Source: Entrophospora sp. SA101 (Eukaryota; Glomeromycota; Glomeromycetes; Entrophosporales; Entrophosporaceae). Taken from it: DNA of 21,324 nt. Below the pieces are notes generated by a model that saw only the letters and a list, made by a program, of their open reading frames with translations, was not told where the DNA came from and made no database searches. This document shows, one piece after another, positions 1 through 10,738 of this stretch (position 1 is its first letter; each line of letters starts with the position of its first letter). The position numbers and the translations under genes are program-made. The stretch is taken from assembly GCA_958430865.1 (NCBI GenBank), contig CAUDNR010003669.1:52118-73441 (forward strand), given 5' to 3'.

Positions 1-109
1 AAAAAAAAAGAATTTAGAAAGACAGTAACACGACAAATTTTCTGTGTTAATACTGAAATCTTTGAATCGTAGATACCTGAATATATAATAATAAAAGTTG
101 GCTAATCTT

Positions 110-1904
110 TTATATTTCAATCTTTATTGATGGATAATCTTCTAGACAAATGTCATTATGCATGAAAACTGTATTTCGAACATCAATGTATTTTAAATGT
201 TTCAATTGATTACATAGATTATAAAACGAATCACAAGATGTAATTAATACATTATTAATTGCCAAATATTCCAATCCTTTAAACCAGTTAGGAATACGCT
301 GTAATGTGATTTCACTTAAATCTACACAGAACGAAAATGATAATTTTTTCATTTTGGAATTACCAGGTGGTGGTGGATGTTTGGGTAATATACCATTAAC
401 CATTGAACAACCATCAAATGATGCAGATTCAATATTTTCATTTTCTGCTACAATTAAAAAACTTTTTCCTGTAACTCCAATATTATTAGAAATATCTATT
501 TGTTTTAATCTTCTGCAATGTTTTACCAAGTCTTCAACCAATTCATCTGTTATCATCCTGCATCTTGATAAATCTATACATTTTAAATTTTCTAAATTTT
601 TTCTTATTAATTTGATCCCTTTTTCGTCGATTCCTGAACATGAAATACGAAGTTCTTCAATATTTGGACATGATGTCACAATCATTTCAACCGTAACACT
701 TGTAAGTTTTAACAGACAATGACCTAAATCCAACACACGAAGTTTTGTTAAAAATGGAACTATTGAAACAATAAATCCATCTGAAATGTTGCAATAACTT
801 AGAAAAAGTTTTTCGAAATTTTTGAAATCAGGTCCTAATGGGATAAGTGAATCAACTTCAAATCTTATAGAGTTTATAAAACTAAGTGAAATAAGGTTGG
901 GACAATTATCGATTAAAATTTTAAGACCTTTTGATGTAACTTTTACACAATATCTTTTTTTTAGAAAAAAAAGAAAAAATAATAATATATAAATATAAAC
1001 ATTTTAATTGATATTAAATATATAATTTTTTTAAAAAAAGTATAGACATATATATATATATATGTGTGTGTGTGTGAGAACTCTTCAAATAGAAATAGGA
1101 ATGTTACCTCCAGGCCAATTATCCTTCACTTTATAATATTTTTAGAGACATAAATTTTATTTTTCCTTTATTCAAACACAGTAACAATTCGGTTCCTTTT
1201 TGTAGATTTTTCGAAACATGATTCCTTATTTCTATTGAAGAGAGCCCATATATTCTAAAAATACATACATACCCAATATCAAGTTCTCTTAGTTGCCTAC
1301 ACCTTTTTAAGAAAGCCATTGATTTATCGGAAACTTTTGTACATCCAAAAATTCTTAATTCAATTAAACCTCTACAACTCTCAGATATTACTTCGACTAC
1401 CTTATCGTTGACATTGAAACAATTATATAAATCAATCTTAATAAGATTAGGAGTATTTGGAAACAATGAACAAAGTAATTTTGATGTAATATATTCTTTC
1501 AGATCTATTCCAGATAAATCAAGAACTTGAATATATGATCCATAAGGGTTCGTTGAATGAAAATATAACGGTCTCTGCAGTTTGACATTTTTATTTTCAT
1601 CAATATTAATGTTTTTATTTCTAATCATATTTTTTACTAATTTAATCCAATTATCTATAGCATGTTGTTTTTTTGTCCATGATATCCGAAGAAGTGTATT
1701 ATAAAATCTAGTATACATGTGGAAACTATTGATTTTTACTTCTTTCCATATGTAAAATCTCGTTACCAATCTATGCCAAGCATGATTGATTCTTGAACAA
1801 GTCAAAAGATCTTTGCTTGAATCTTTTACATAACTTAAAATTTCAAAGAGAATGTCAAGTGGCAATTGTGGAGAAAACGAAATATTATTATTATCGTCGC
1901 CCAT
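110..1904 (-). CDS. F-box / leucine-rich-repeat protein (three-exon model)
   Basis: Probable substrate-recognition subunit of an SCF (Skp1-Cullin-F-box) ubiquitin ligase. My model is complement(join(110..939,1108..1123,1269..1904)), 493 residues. The start at 1904 (MGDDNNN) has A at -3 and G at +4; an in-frame ATG at 1994 would add 30 residues. An F-box lies at about residues 12-55 (PQLPLDILFEILSYV through IWKEV). AMN1-type cysteine-containing LRRs follow, with C-P-N-L and L-x-x-L-x-L patterns to near the C-terminus. Exon A ends at a GTATGT donor. The 16-nt exon B encodes D-N-W-P-G and ends at a GTAACA donor. Exon C starts after AAAAG at 940. All phases agree and the joined text reads as one LRR (RELDIGY-DNWPG-VTSKGLKIL). 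F-box assignment is firm; the middle exon is the weakest part. F-box/LRR families are often large in arbuscular mycorrhizal fungi (general knowledge). Confidence 0.72.
1048..1076. repeat. (TA)n(TG)n compound microsatellite in an F-box intron
   Basis: An alternating TA run passes directly into a TG run. It lies in the intron between the microexon and the last exon of the F-box gene. No function is implied. Confidence 0.85.
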
Positions 1905-3263
1905 GATAATGAATTTAATTTTTTTGTCCAAAAATTTTAATTGATAGCCAAAAGAATCAAATTTGATTGGCCATTTGATGGCGTATGACGTCACTAAACA
2001 TTTTAAGGATCCAAGTTGCGAATAAAAAAAAAAATCTTTTTACAATTTTGCGGATAAATAATCCTTTAATGTTTGGAAGATAATTAAGGCAAAGTTATGG
2101 CTATTATAGAATGAAAAATCTATTGTTATTTTTATTATTTATTTATATATAATCTTGATGTATCGGCGCCGGATATTTTTGATGAATCTTCTTTAAATAA
2201 TAATAATATAAATAGTATTATTATGTAAAATACGTTATGCAGCAGAAAAAATTACTTTCTAACAAGTTTTAAAACTTGTAAAAAAAAAATTTATCACAAA
2301 AAAAGAATTAAATGAAAAATTTTATCGCACCATTTTCTCCGTTTAACGTAATGAATCCTCTTGTCATTTAAATCTTTTTTCATTTTCTTGTACGCGTACA
2401 ACCCTTTCAAATTTTTGGTTTTATTTCTCGTTTTCCAAAAATCAGTATTAAAATAATATTATAATGGATCATTTAAAAAACTTGTAGCGGATTAAAGTAA
2501 TCAGTACTAGAAATTAGCAGTAATAAATAATAATTAGAATGTGTTATTTACTACTTTATGACATTATGAATAACTAATGTTATATATAAATATATATTAT
2601 CAAAGGTATCAAAAGAAAATGAGAAAGTGAGGGATTTTATTTTGCAGATCATTTGACATTGTACTACCAGGCAAAATTGGAGGAAATTTTGGTTGAATGA
2701 ATTTTCTAACTTTTTTCATTTCAAGTTATTTTTTTCTTTAATGAAATTTTTTTCTTTCTGGCCAAAAATCAGAATAAATAAAACATCGGCCAACGAATTA
2801 AAATAAAATCTAACAATAATAATAATAATAATAAATTATTATAAATTTATATATAACAAAATCCAAATCCTTTCTTTATTTTCTCTTCAATTTCTTCCTT
2901 CTTCTCTAAAGCTTTTCTTTGTAAATACTTTTTAATTCCATTTTATTTATAATTATATTTTTTTTTTCTTTTTATTTGTATTATTTTTTTTTTATTTTGT
3001 AATTTTTTTTTGTTATTTTTTTTTTTAAAAAAATAAATCTTTAAATAATCTGTTACCAACTCACCTGTGTTATTATATATATATATATATATATTTATAT
3101 TATATTATATTATATATATAGATTACAATAACCTTTTTTCTCTTTATATTTATTTTCTCATAAAAAAAAAGGAGGGGAGTATCATCGTTATTTTCAAATC
3201 AACAAGAGTAAAAAGTGGTTGTGCAGAAACAGAATAATAACATTATTATTATTAGCAGTGGTA
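1905..3263. promoter_or_regulatory. Divergent intergenic region between the F-box and RRM-YTH genes
   Basis: This gene-free stretch of about 1.36 kb separates two start codons pointing away from each other, so it should hold both promoters and 5' UTRs. It is very AT-rich. A pyrimidine-rich tract runs from about 2867 to 3023 (CTTT/TTCTTCC units, then long T runs), followed by a TATATA run at about 3075-3120; T/C-rich tracts upstream of the start are common in fungal promoters. Purine-rich sequence (AAAGGAGGGGAG near 3170) precedes the YTH start. I saw no convincing further ORF or RNA gene. Exact transcription starts cannot be read from sequence alone. Confidence 0.45.
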
Positions 3264-3450
3264 ATGTCTAGCGAAGAATTCTTGGAAACAATTTCGCATG
3301 ATACTTATAAAGAGTCAAGAGGAGAAAGTACTTTAACTGCTCCAAAAAGATCCGCGTCTCATCCTAATCTTCAGGGTCAATCATTACAATCTGAGCAGAA
3401 TTTATTAACACCTGAATCAAGCCAAGAAGTAAAAATCAATATTAATAATC

Positions 3451-3487
<37 letters not shown>

Positions 3488-6450
3488 ATCTAGAAAACAA
3501 ATAGACATTTCAAAGTCTGATAACGCAAATCAAAATTACTCATCAGATAAAGACATTGATCATAATAGTCATTACTATAATAATAATAATAATAACAATA
3601 ATAATAATCTAAATGATGTTAATGACAAACCATTCCAAGATTTTAACAATAATGACACAATAACAAAAACAGAAAGAGACGATAATGAAAATGGCGATGA
3701 TCAAAATATTTTGACTGAGGAAACAAAAACATCGTTACCATCATCACCATCACCATCTTCATCTTCACCTGATTCTATAAATGAAAATTCAAGGTTTTTA
3801 ATCCGAGTTCTTTTAAATTTTTTAATTAGGGTTATTATTATTATTATTCTTTATTAATGTAACATAAATATTATATTTTTATTTTTATATTAGCCATACT
3901 ACAGACAATGTTTATCCTAATGATAATAATAATATGAATGGATCATCAAATTATGAAGATACTTCACAAACCTATACTCCAAACTCATCATCATTCATAC
4001 CCATTCCTTCTCAATATTACACACCACCATTTATTCCAAATAACGGACAATACTTTTATGATCATAATTACAATAGATTTGCTAGGATGCCTCCTCAAAT
4101 GACTCCAAATAGTCATCCTGCATTCATAAAATCGAATTTTTATCCTTATCACCAAATACCTGTTTTCTCTTCATTGCACCCGCCTCCACCCCAATACCAT
4201 AACCATTCACCTATATTCACACCTCAACACATTCAACCAAGATACCTCAACCAATCTAGTGCTTCCAGTGTCGATTCTGGTTTTTCTTCGAGAAGAAGCT
4301 CCATGGATCAACTTAGAACACCTGATTTTGATCCTCAAAATATTTCTAGAATGTATCAACAAAAAAAGCCAAAACAATTGGATAAAGCTTTATGGGTTGG
4401 TAATTTACCTGAAACTACTACTTATGAAGAGTTGGAAGAATTCTTCGAAGATGAAAATATGGAGGTAATAAATTCAATCTATTCATCACACATACATCAT
4501 AAATCGTACGAATCTCATTTTTATCATATTTAATAATAACGATAAAAAATTACTATCATTGTTATTTAGAGTGTATTCCTTATTAAAAAATCAAATTGTG
4601 CTTTTGTTAATTATAAATCTCATGAGGCTGTAATAGAAGCCGTAAATAAATATAATGAAAAAGGTTATTTATTTATTTTTGATTTAAGAAATAAATTAAT
4701 GGATTAATAAAATAATATTAATTTTTTATAGTATAATATAATTATTCATTTAATATTTTACATTTTATTTATTTTAAATTTTATTTTATACGGTATATTT
4801 TTTTTTTATCTAGAATTTAAAGGAATTAAATTAGTATGCAGACCAAGAAAGGTGAATAGAAAAAAAATATATATTTAAAAATAAATAATTAAATATTTGA
4901 TTAGTTAAACTAAATTATTTAAATAATTTTATTTATCTTAATGATTGATTTAAAGCAAAATCCTACAGATTTTAAATTAAAAACTGAAAATTTATCAGCA
5001 TTAGATTCGGAACACACACCGCCACCCACTCCATCTGAAGCTGGGTCAACAACATCATCCAGATCCCATCGATCATCTTTACCACCACGTAGAATAAAAC
5101 AACCTTCAATTTCATCCATGTCTCCTGCATCTTCAGTTTCTTCATTAAAACCTTCATCGCCGAATAGATATTTTATTCTCAAATCATTAACTCAAGATGA
5201 TCTTGACATCTCTGTACAGAATGGTTTATGGGCTACACAACCACATAATGAAGCTGCATTAAACAAAGCATTTAAAGTAAATAATTCTTTGCGCTGCACA
5301 TTATATGTTTACTTGTGTGGTTTTGCATATTTAATTTTATTTTGTATTTAATTGATAGAGTGCTGAGAATGTATATTTAATATTTAGTGCTAATAAAAGT
5401 GGAGAATTCTACGGTTATGCAAGGTTTGTATTAACAAATAATGGACTTTTTCTATTGGAACCACTTTTCATATTATTATTATTATTATTTAAATAAAATA
5501 TAAAACATTATAAAAGAATGTTGAGTCCTATCAGTAAGGAATCCACTGAAACTGTTCAATGGACTCCAATTGATGAAGCAGCATTGGCAGCTTCCTCATC
5601 GCGTCCTTCACCAGTATTATTAGAAGAAAATATTAAATATAAGATACAAGAAGAAGATATTGAAGATTGTGAAGAGGAATCTGTTCCTTCAAGAAACTGG
5701 GGTACAACATTTAAAGTAGAATGGATTAAAGTGTTTGTATATGATTTAAATTTATATATACGTGTATAGGAATGATTGAATGATTTGAAATTTATGTGGC
5801 AAATAAAATTTTAATTTATTCCATCTTTTAGTCAGAAACTTCCATTTACACGTACACGTCATTTACGTAATCCATGGAATGCCAATCGTGAAGTTAAAAT
5901 AAGTCGAGATGGTACTGAAGTCGAGCCAGTTGTTGGTGAACGTTTGCTAGCTGAATTTCATAAACCGCCTCATCAAAACATTTCTGCACAATACGTTAAT
6001 ATTTCTGGGCCTCTATTAACACAACCAATAAATCTTGAAGGTGGTAATGGTCAAGATAGGTACATGTTATAATAATAATAATACGATATAATATTATGTA
6101 CATAAAAAATTTTGTTGTGTTTATTTTAAAAATTTATTATTATTATAAGATCATTGCCTACTCAAAATAGTAATCAAACATTACAGAATCAATTATCACC
6201 AATGATGGATCATAATTATATACAAACACCCCAACCAACCTTTTTTGCACCACCACCTGGATATTGGCATCCACAACATACTATTTTATTGCCACCATAC
6301 GGAACACCTCCAGCACCAGCATATGTATCATCACAACAAGTATGGGCAAATGGTTCTTCCAAAGATTCATCAGGAAATGTGACTCGGCCGACCACAGTTG
6401 GTTCTTCTATGGCACCAATGATGCCTTTAGATCAGCAGCAGCAGCAGCAG

Positions 6451-6481
<31 letters not shown>

Positions 6482-6821
6482 ATATGGAAGTAGTCTGGGT
6501 AAATCTTGATTTCTATAATAGAAAATAATTAATTAATCAAATATCTGTTTGATTAAAGCAATTAAATGTTTGCTTGATTTGTTTGTTTATTTTTAGGCGC
6601 CTATACCTCAACATCATTCATCCCATTATCAACCAGTACCCGCACATCATCTTTATCCATCCACAAATCCAAACGCCACTGCAAATGGTCAATATCAGCA
6701 ACAACAATATTACAGGCCCATTAGTGAAAATAATCATACAAACGATCATCTATCATATCAACAAGATGAAGAGAATGAACAAGATGAAGACACTAGTGAA
6801 CAAGGCAATGATCTTATCTAA
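3264..6821 (+). CDS. RRM + YTH domain protein, probable nuclear m6A RNA reader (10 exons)
   Basis: Model: join(3264..3793,3894..4464,4570..4663,4814..4851,4956..5276,5359..5423,5517..5732,5832..6059,6150..6498,6597..6821), 2637 nt, 878 residues; all introns are GT-AG and all phases close. I start at the ATG at 3264 (MSSEEFLE) because the open frame further upstream has no ATG. Residues 1-340 are disordered, with poly-Asn (about 64-75) and Pro/Tyr-rich sequence. An RRM spans about 341-411: RNP2 LWVGNL at 343-348, RNP1 SNCAFVNY at 375-382. A YTH domain spans about 482-655 (RYFILKS, GLWATQPHNE, LIFSANKSGEFYGYAR, LPFTRTRHLRNPWN, VKISRDGTEVEP). W503 and W555 match the first two aromatic-cage positions of YTHDC1 (family knowledge). 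A 16-Gln run and an acidic tail follow. The domains imply binding of N6-methyladenosine RNA to control splicing, decay or silencing. The YTH half is duplicated at 18741-21324. Confidence 0.9.
4852..4955 (+). other. Intron 4 of the RRM-YTH gene, containing the duplication breakpoint
   Basis: The donor is GTGAAT after PRPRK-type coding at 4851. The acceptor is TTTAAAG at 4955, preceded by CTTAAT as a likely branch site. This is the only nearby acceptor that keeps the frame of the YTH exon. The duplicated block begins at 4928 inside this intron, so the copy keeps the branch site and acceptor but loses the donor and all upstream exons. Confidence 0.75.
6433..6480 (+). repeat. CAG/CAA tract encoding 16 Gln
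   Basis: This in-frame tract in exon 9 of the RRM-YTH gene mixes CAG, then CAA codons. The duplicate carries the same length and codon order at 20246-20293. Because such tracts mutate fast, this argues for a very recent duplication or an artefact. Confidence 0.9.
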
Positions 6822-7953
6822 TAATTTCTTTGGTCTTTATCATTAATTATATACATTATAAATACGTTGTATTGTATATGTATAAACGTTTTTACTTGTT
6901 TTTTATTACTCCACATGTATTTTTATTTTTTGCACGGGTGTATTATTTTAATTTATTTGTAATTTTTTTTGATAAAAATTATTTATTGGGTACTTTTTCT
7001 AATATTTACTTTTAGCTGTTTTTTTATTTTTTGGACGTGTGACATATATATATATTTCTTTAGGATCTAAATTTTTATTAAATATTGATTGTTTTGTTGA
7101 TGCAAATTTCCTTTTTTCTCTTTACGGAACGTCATTGTGGTCAATATTTAATATGTTAAAGATTTCAACATTTCAACATTTAAAATTTTTTTTTGGGTCT
7201 TTTGCCTATTTATGAAATTTTTCATGCAAATAATAATGTATGCATGCATGTGGATAAAAAAACACAACACAGTTCCAAATTCAACTGTATCACTAATCTT
7301 AATTTTTAGGAAAACAGAAGAAAATAATTTCAAATGTTCTAAATGTTCTAACAATCTAATAATAGTATCAATAATAATATTATCAATACTAATGTTAATA
7401 ATAATAATAATAATAATAATAACAACAACAACAACAACAACAACGCTTGCTTTGAAACCTTTCTTGAAAACCTAACAATGTTGGAAATATTAGTTTTAAA
7501 TATTCAGTTTTAAAAAAAAATATAATCGATACCATAAAAGGCAATTAACAATTACGACTGACCGTCGATGGCCTTGTCATCAACCAATAAAGAAGGTTAA
7601 TAATAAATATATAAAAGAACCAACCATGCATCTTTTCCAAAGAAAAAAAAAATTTTTTTTTCAATTTTAATTTTAGCTGGGAAGCAACTTTTTGTTTCCT
7701 TAAAAATTTCTTCATTATTTTGTTGATCAAATTAATATAATATATATATCTCCCGTAAAGCAATTTAATTAGCTGGACTATCGATTAATTAATTGTTTTT
7801 TTTGGTGTATGGGGGTTTTTTTAATCCGGTTTTTTTTATAACAATAAAATAAAATAAATATATAAATATTTAAAAAATATATTTTTTTATATTCTATTTT
7901 TACTTCTCTTTATTAAAACAAACTAATCTAAAACAATTAAAAAATAAAAAAAA
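6822..7953 (+). promoter_or_regulatory. 3' flank of RRM-YTH gene and upstream region of the LRR gene
   Basis: About 1.1 kb without a supported gene between two same-strand genes. It should hold the YTH 3' UTR and polyadenylation region (the AT-rich 6822-7100 part) and then the LRR promoter. Visible elements are a TGCATGCATG stretch near 7242, the AAT/AAC microsatellite, an A-run/T-run near 7641-7661, and an A-rich leader (AAAAATAAAAAAAAATGG) giving strong start context for the LRR gene. Positions up to 7511 are repeated in direct orientation at the window end. Positions from 7602 are repeated inverted at 18395-18746, so 7512-7601 has no copy inside the window. Confidence 0.5.
7397..7444. repeat. 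(AAT)8(AAC)8 microsatellite
   Basis: Eight AAT units run directly into eight AAC units in the LRR upstream region. The duplicate at 21210-21257 has the same composition and unit number. Confidence 0.9.
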
Positions 7954-10738
7954 ATGGCTGATATTATTACAGCACCACCACAACCAAAAATAATAATGGA
8001 TTCTACAGAAATTTCACAAACGCCTCCGCCCATTCCTTCGAAAGATTATTACTATTTTCAACCACCAAAAGATTTTACTCCTACTTTATTTGATGATGAT
8101 AAAAATTTCACTAATACTATATCCAATCATAATGACGATGATGATGATGATGATAGTGATGATGATGATGATGGTGATGGTGGTGATGATGATGGTGGTG
8201 ATGATGGTAATGATAATACTTTAGTCATAAGAAATATAAGTGAAAATAATAATGATGATGATAGTAATAATAAGTTAAAATATTCTTCTGAAGTTGTTTC
8301 GCCACAACCAAACAAATCAAACACTTTTCCATTATCAAAACATTCGGAAAATCCGACCAGTCTACCTTCGAATAACAAAAAAACCAATAACAACAACGGA
8401 AATAATACTAAAAATAGCAATTATATCTCAAACTCTTTTAAGAGTTTATTCGGCTATAATAATGATAATTCCGTAGAAACTACAACAGAAATAGTAAATT
8501 CAACGGACAATCATCAGGATAGTAATAACAAGCCTACAACATCTTATACCGGTTCTGTTCTTAAAAAATTTACTTGGTGGTTAAGTTGGGATAGATCAAT
8601 ACCAAACAATCCACAATCATCATCATCATCACCAAGATCAAGATCAACAACAGAAGCTTCGACAAATATCACTTCAACGACAAAAACATCGACAAGTGCC
8701 ACAAACGAAATAACTTCAACGACTTTGGTTAATGAGATAAGTTCATCATCAATGTCAAATTTGCCGGAATCAATTAATGAAAATAATGACAATATCAACT
8801 CGATGGTGAACCTATCTTCGAACGAAATAAACAATAATGAAAACTCGATGCCTTCAGATGTTGATAAATCAAACAGTATAACAGGTTTACTTAGGAAATT
8901 TAATAGTTATAGAAGAAAATCGGAACATAAAGACAGTAGCGGTGAAACAGTAATTGAACAAGATGAATCAACAACGACGACAGATGGGAAAATAAAAACC
9001 CCAACTTTATCTCCTACAAGATCATCAAATCGAAGGTCTAATTTCACTTCTTTAATTGAAAGACTAAGTAGTGGCCAATTATTTCATTTTAATAATAACA
9101 GCAACGTTAATAATGACAATAATAATAATAATGTAGCTAATGAAGAAAACAATAATCTTGATCATGACCATGATAACGACAACGATAACAACGACAACAA
9201 CAACGACAATAATAATAAATTTAATAAAAAGTTAAATATTAAATATTTAAAGAAACTAAAACAAAAGGTACCAGAGAAATTAAAACAAAAGGTACCAGAG
9301 AAATTAAAACAAAAAATACCAGAGAAATTAAAACAAAAAATACCAGAAAAATCAAAACAAAAAATACCAGATAATCAAGGTCCTGAAGACCCTTCAATAT
9401 CCACTCAACAATTAACTGCTGCTGAATCAAGCAAAAATGTTAGTAGTAATCTTAAAAATGTAATAGTAGATGATAGTGATGATGATGATGATGATGATGA
9501 TGATGACAATAGAAAAACCCTCAGCTCACAAATGAATACAAAAAAATCAAGAAATCGTAATAAAGTATTTGATATTTTTACCGCAAAAAAAGATCCCAAC
9601 TTGCGCGGTTCATTAAAAAGAAAAACAACGCTTGTTAATATTAATAGAAGTAATTCATTACGTACCAATAATAATAATAACAGTAATATTAATGATGATA
9701 ATGCGGACGTGAATATTTCAATAGTTCCTAAAATTCAATTTACTCATTTAGATGACGACGACGACAATAATGACAATAATGTTAATGGCAGTAGTAGTAG
9801 TAATATTAACAATGATAATAATTATAGCACTGCGTTTTATAATAATAGTAATAACTTGCATTCCTCTTCATCATTGAATCAATATCAAATGAGTGAAAAA
9901 TCGAGTAAATCACCTTTAAAATTATTAAAAAAGAAATTTTATAAAAAAATTATAAATATGAACTCCAAATCAGAACATTCTAAGCAACGAGGTCACAATT
10001 ATCAACAAAAACTACAACAACAGAAAGTAATGAGTTCAACAGGACCAATCGATCAAAAAACACTAGAGACAACAACTCCACCATTCAATTTGAATAAACA
10101 CAACAGTACAACTACTACAACCACACTCACCACCAACACTTCAAACATTACTACAACAACAACTGACACAACACTTTCAACAAGTAATATCAATAGTAAT
10201 AAAAATAGTGAACTTTTATCAATATTAACGTCATCATTTCAGGGCAGTGATCCTTACCTTGTTAAAGGCAGCAGTCAAGTTAATTTGATTAAAGGTGTCG
10301 AAGAACATGAAAAGAATGACGATGATAATGACGATAGGGATAGCGGTGATGATATGTCATTAGATGATGGTGAAGAGGGTGACGTGTCTACAACTCATTC
10401 ACACGCACCGGATTCAAGTTTATACACAGGGTCAGATTATGATGCATCATCATCTGTTAGACAACGATTATCAAGAGTGTCATCGTTTGCAAAATCCTTT
10501 AATTCGGAAGATCCCGCAGCATCAGTTTTTAGTATATTTTCTGAATCTCGATTTTCCAACATTGGTGAATCTGACCCAAATAATTCCAATCATAATAGTA
10601 AATCCGATCTATCCAATATTAATAACCAATATACACAAATAGTGATGGATTCAGCTTGGGATTATGTAGTAAATCAACAGCAAGGGCCAAATCATCAAAA
10701 AAATCAACAGTTACCAGCCATACTAGATAATAATAACA
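7602..10738 (+). repeat. Source arm of the inverted duplication (pairs with 15610-18746)
   Basis: A position p in this block pairs with 26348-p on the opposite strand, with no net indel over 3137 bp. The block holds about 350 bp upstream of the LRR gene plus its first 928 codons. At 10739 the source continues TCAATAAGCC while the copy reads AGTAATCTT. At 7601 the source has T where the copy's complement has A. Confidence 0.95.

Noticed and set aside
306..722. Forward open frame opposite the F-box gene
   Set aside because: Antisense shadow of a clear LRR exon, with no recognisable domain.
1131..1268. Uninterrupted extension of the first F-box exon to the stop at 1131
   Set aside because: It passes through a strong GTATGT donor and loses the LRR pattern, while downstream exons continue the repeat in frame. 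It remains possible as an intron-retained form.
3219..3263. Upstream in-frame extension of the YTH protein resembling a signal peptide (ITLLLLAVV)
   Set aside because: The extension has no ATG (it begins with TTG), and an RNA-binding protein should not be secreted. The ATG at 3264 is the first in frame.
3450..3490. CRISPR-like regular repeats
   Set aside because: This is an Asn-codon run in a eukaryotic coding exon, with no spacers.
7212..7475. Short hydrophobic frame with Ile and Thr runs, also present at 21025-21288
   Set aside because: The runs come from the AAT/AAC microsatellite, and its repetition is explained by the duplication.
9239..9668. Minus-strand frames inside the LRR gene with Leu/Val or poly-Ser repeats
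   Set aside because: Mirror images of the octad repeat and poly-Asp run on the coding strand; the same happens in the inverted copy.
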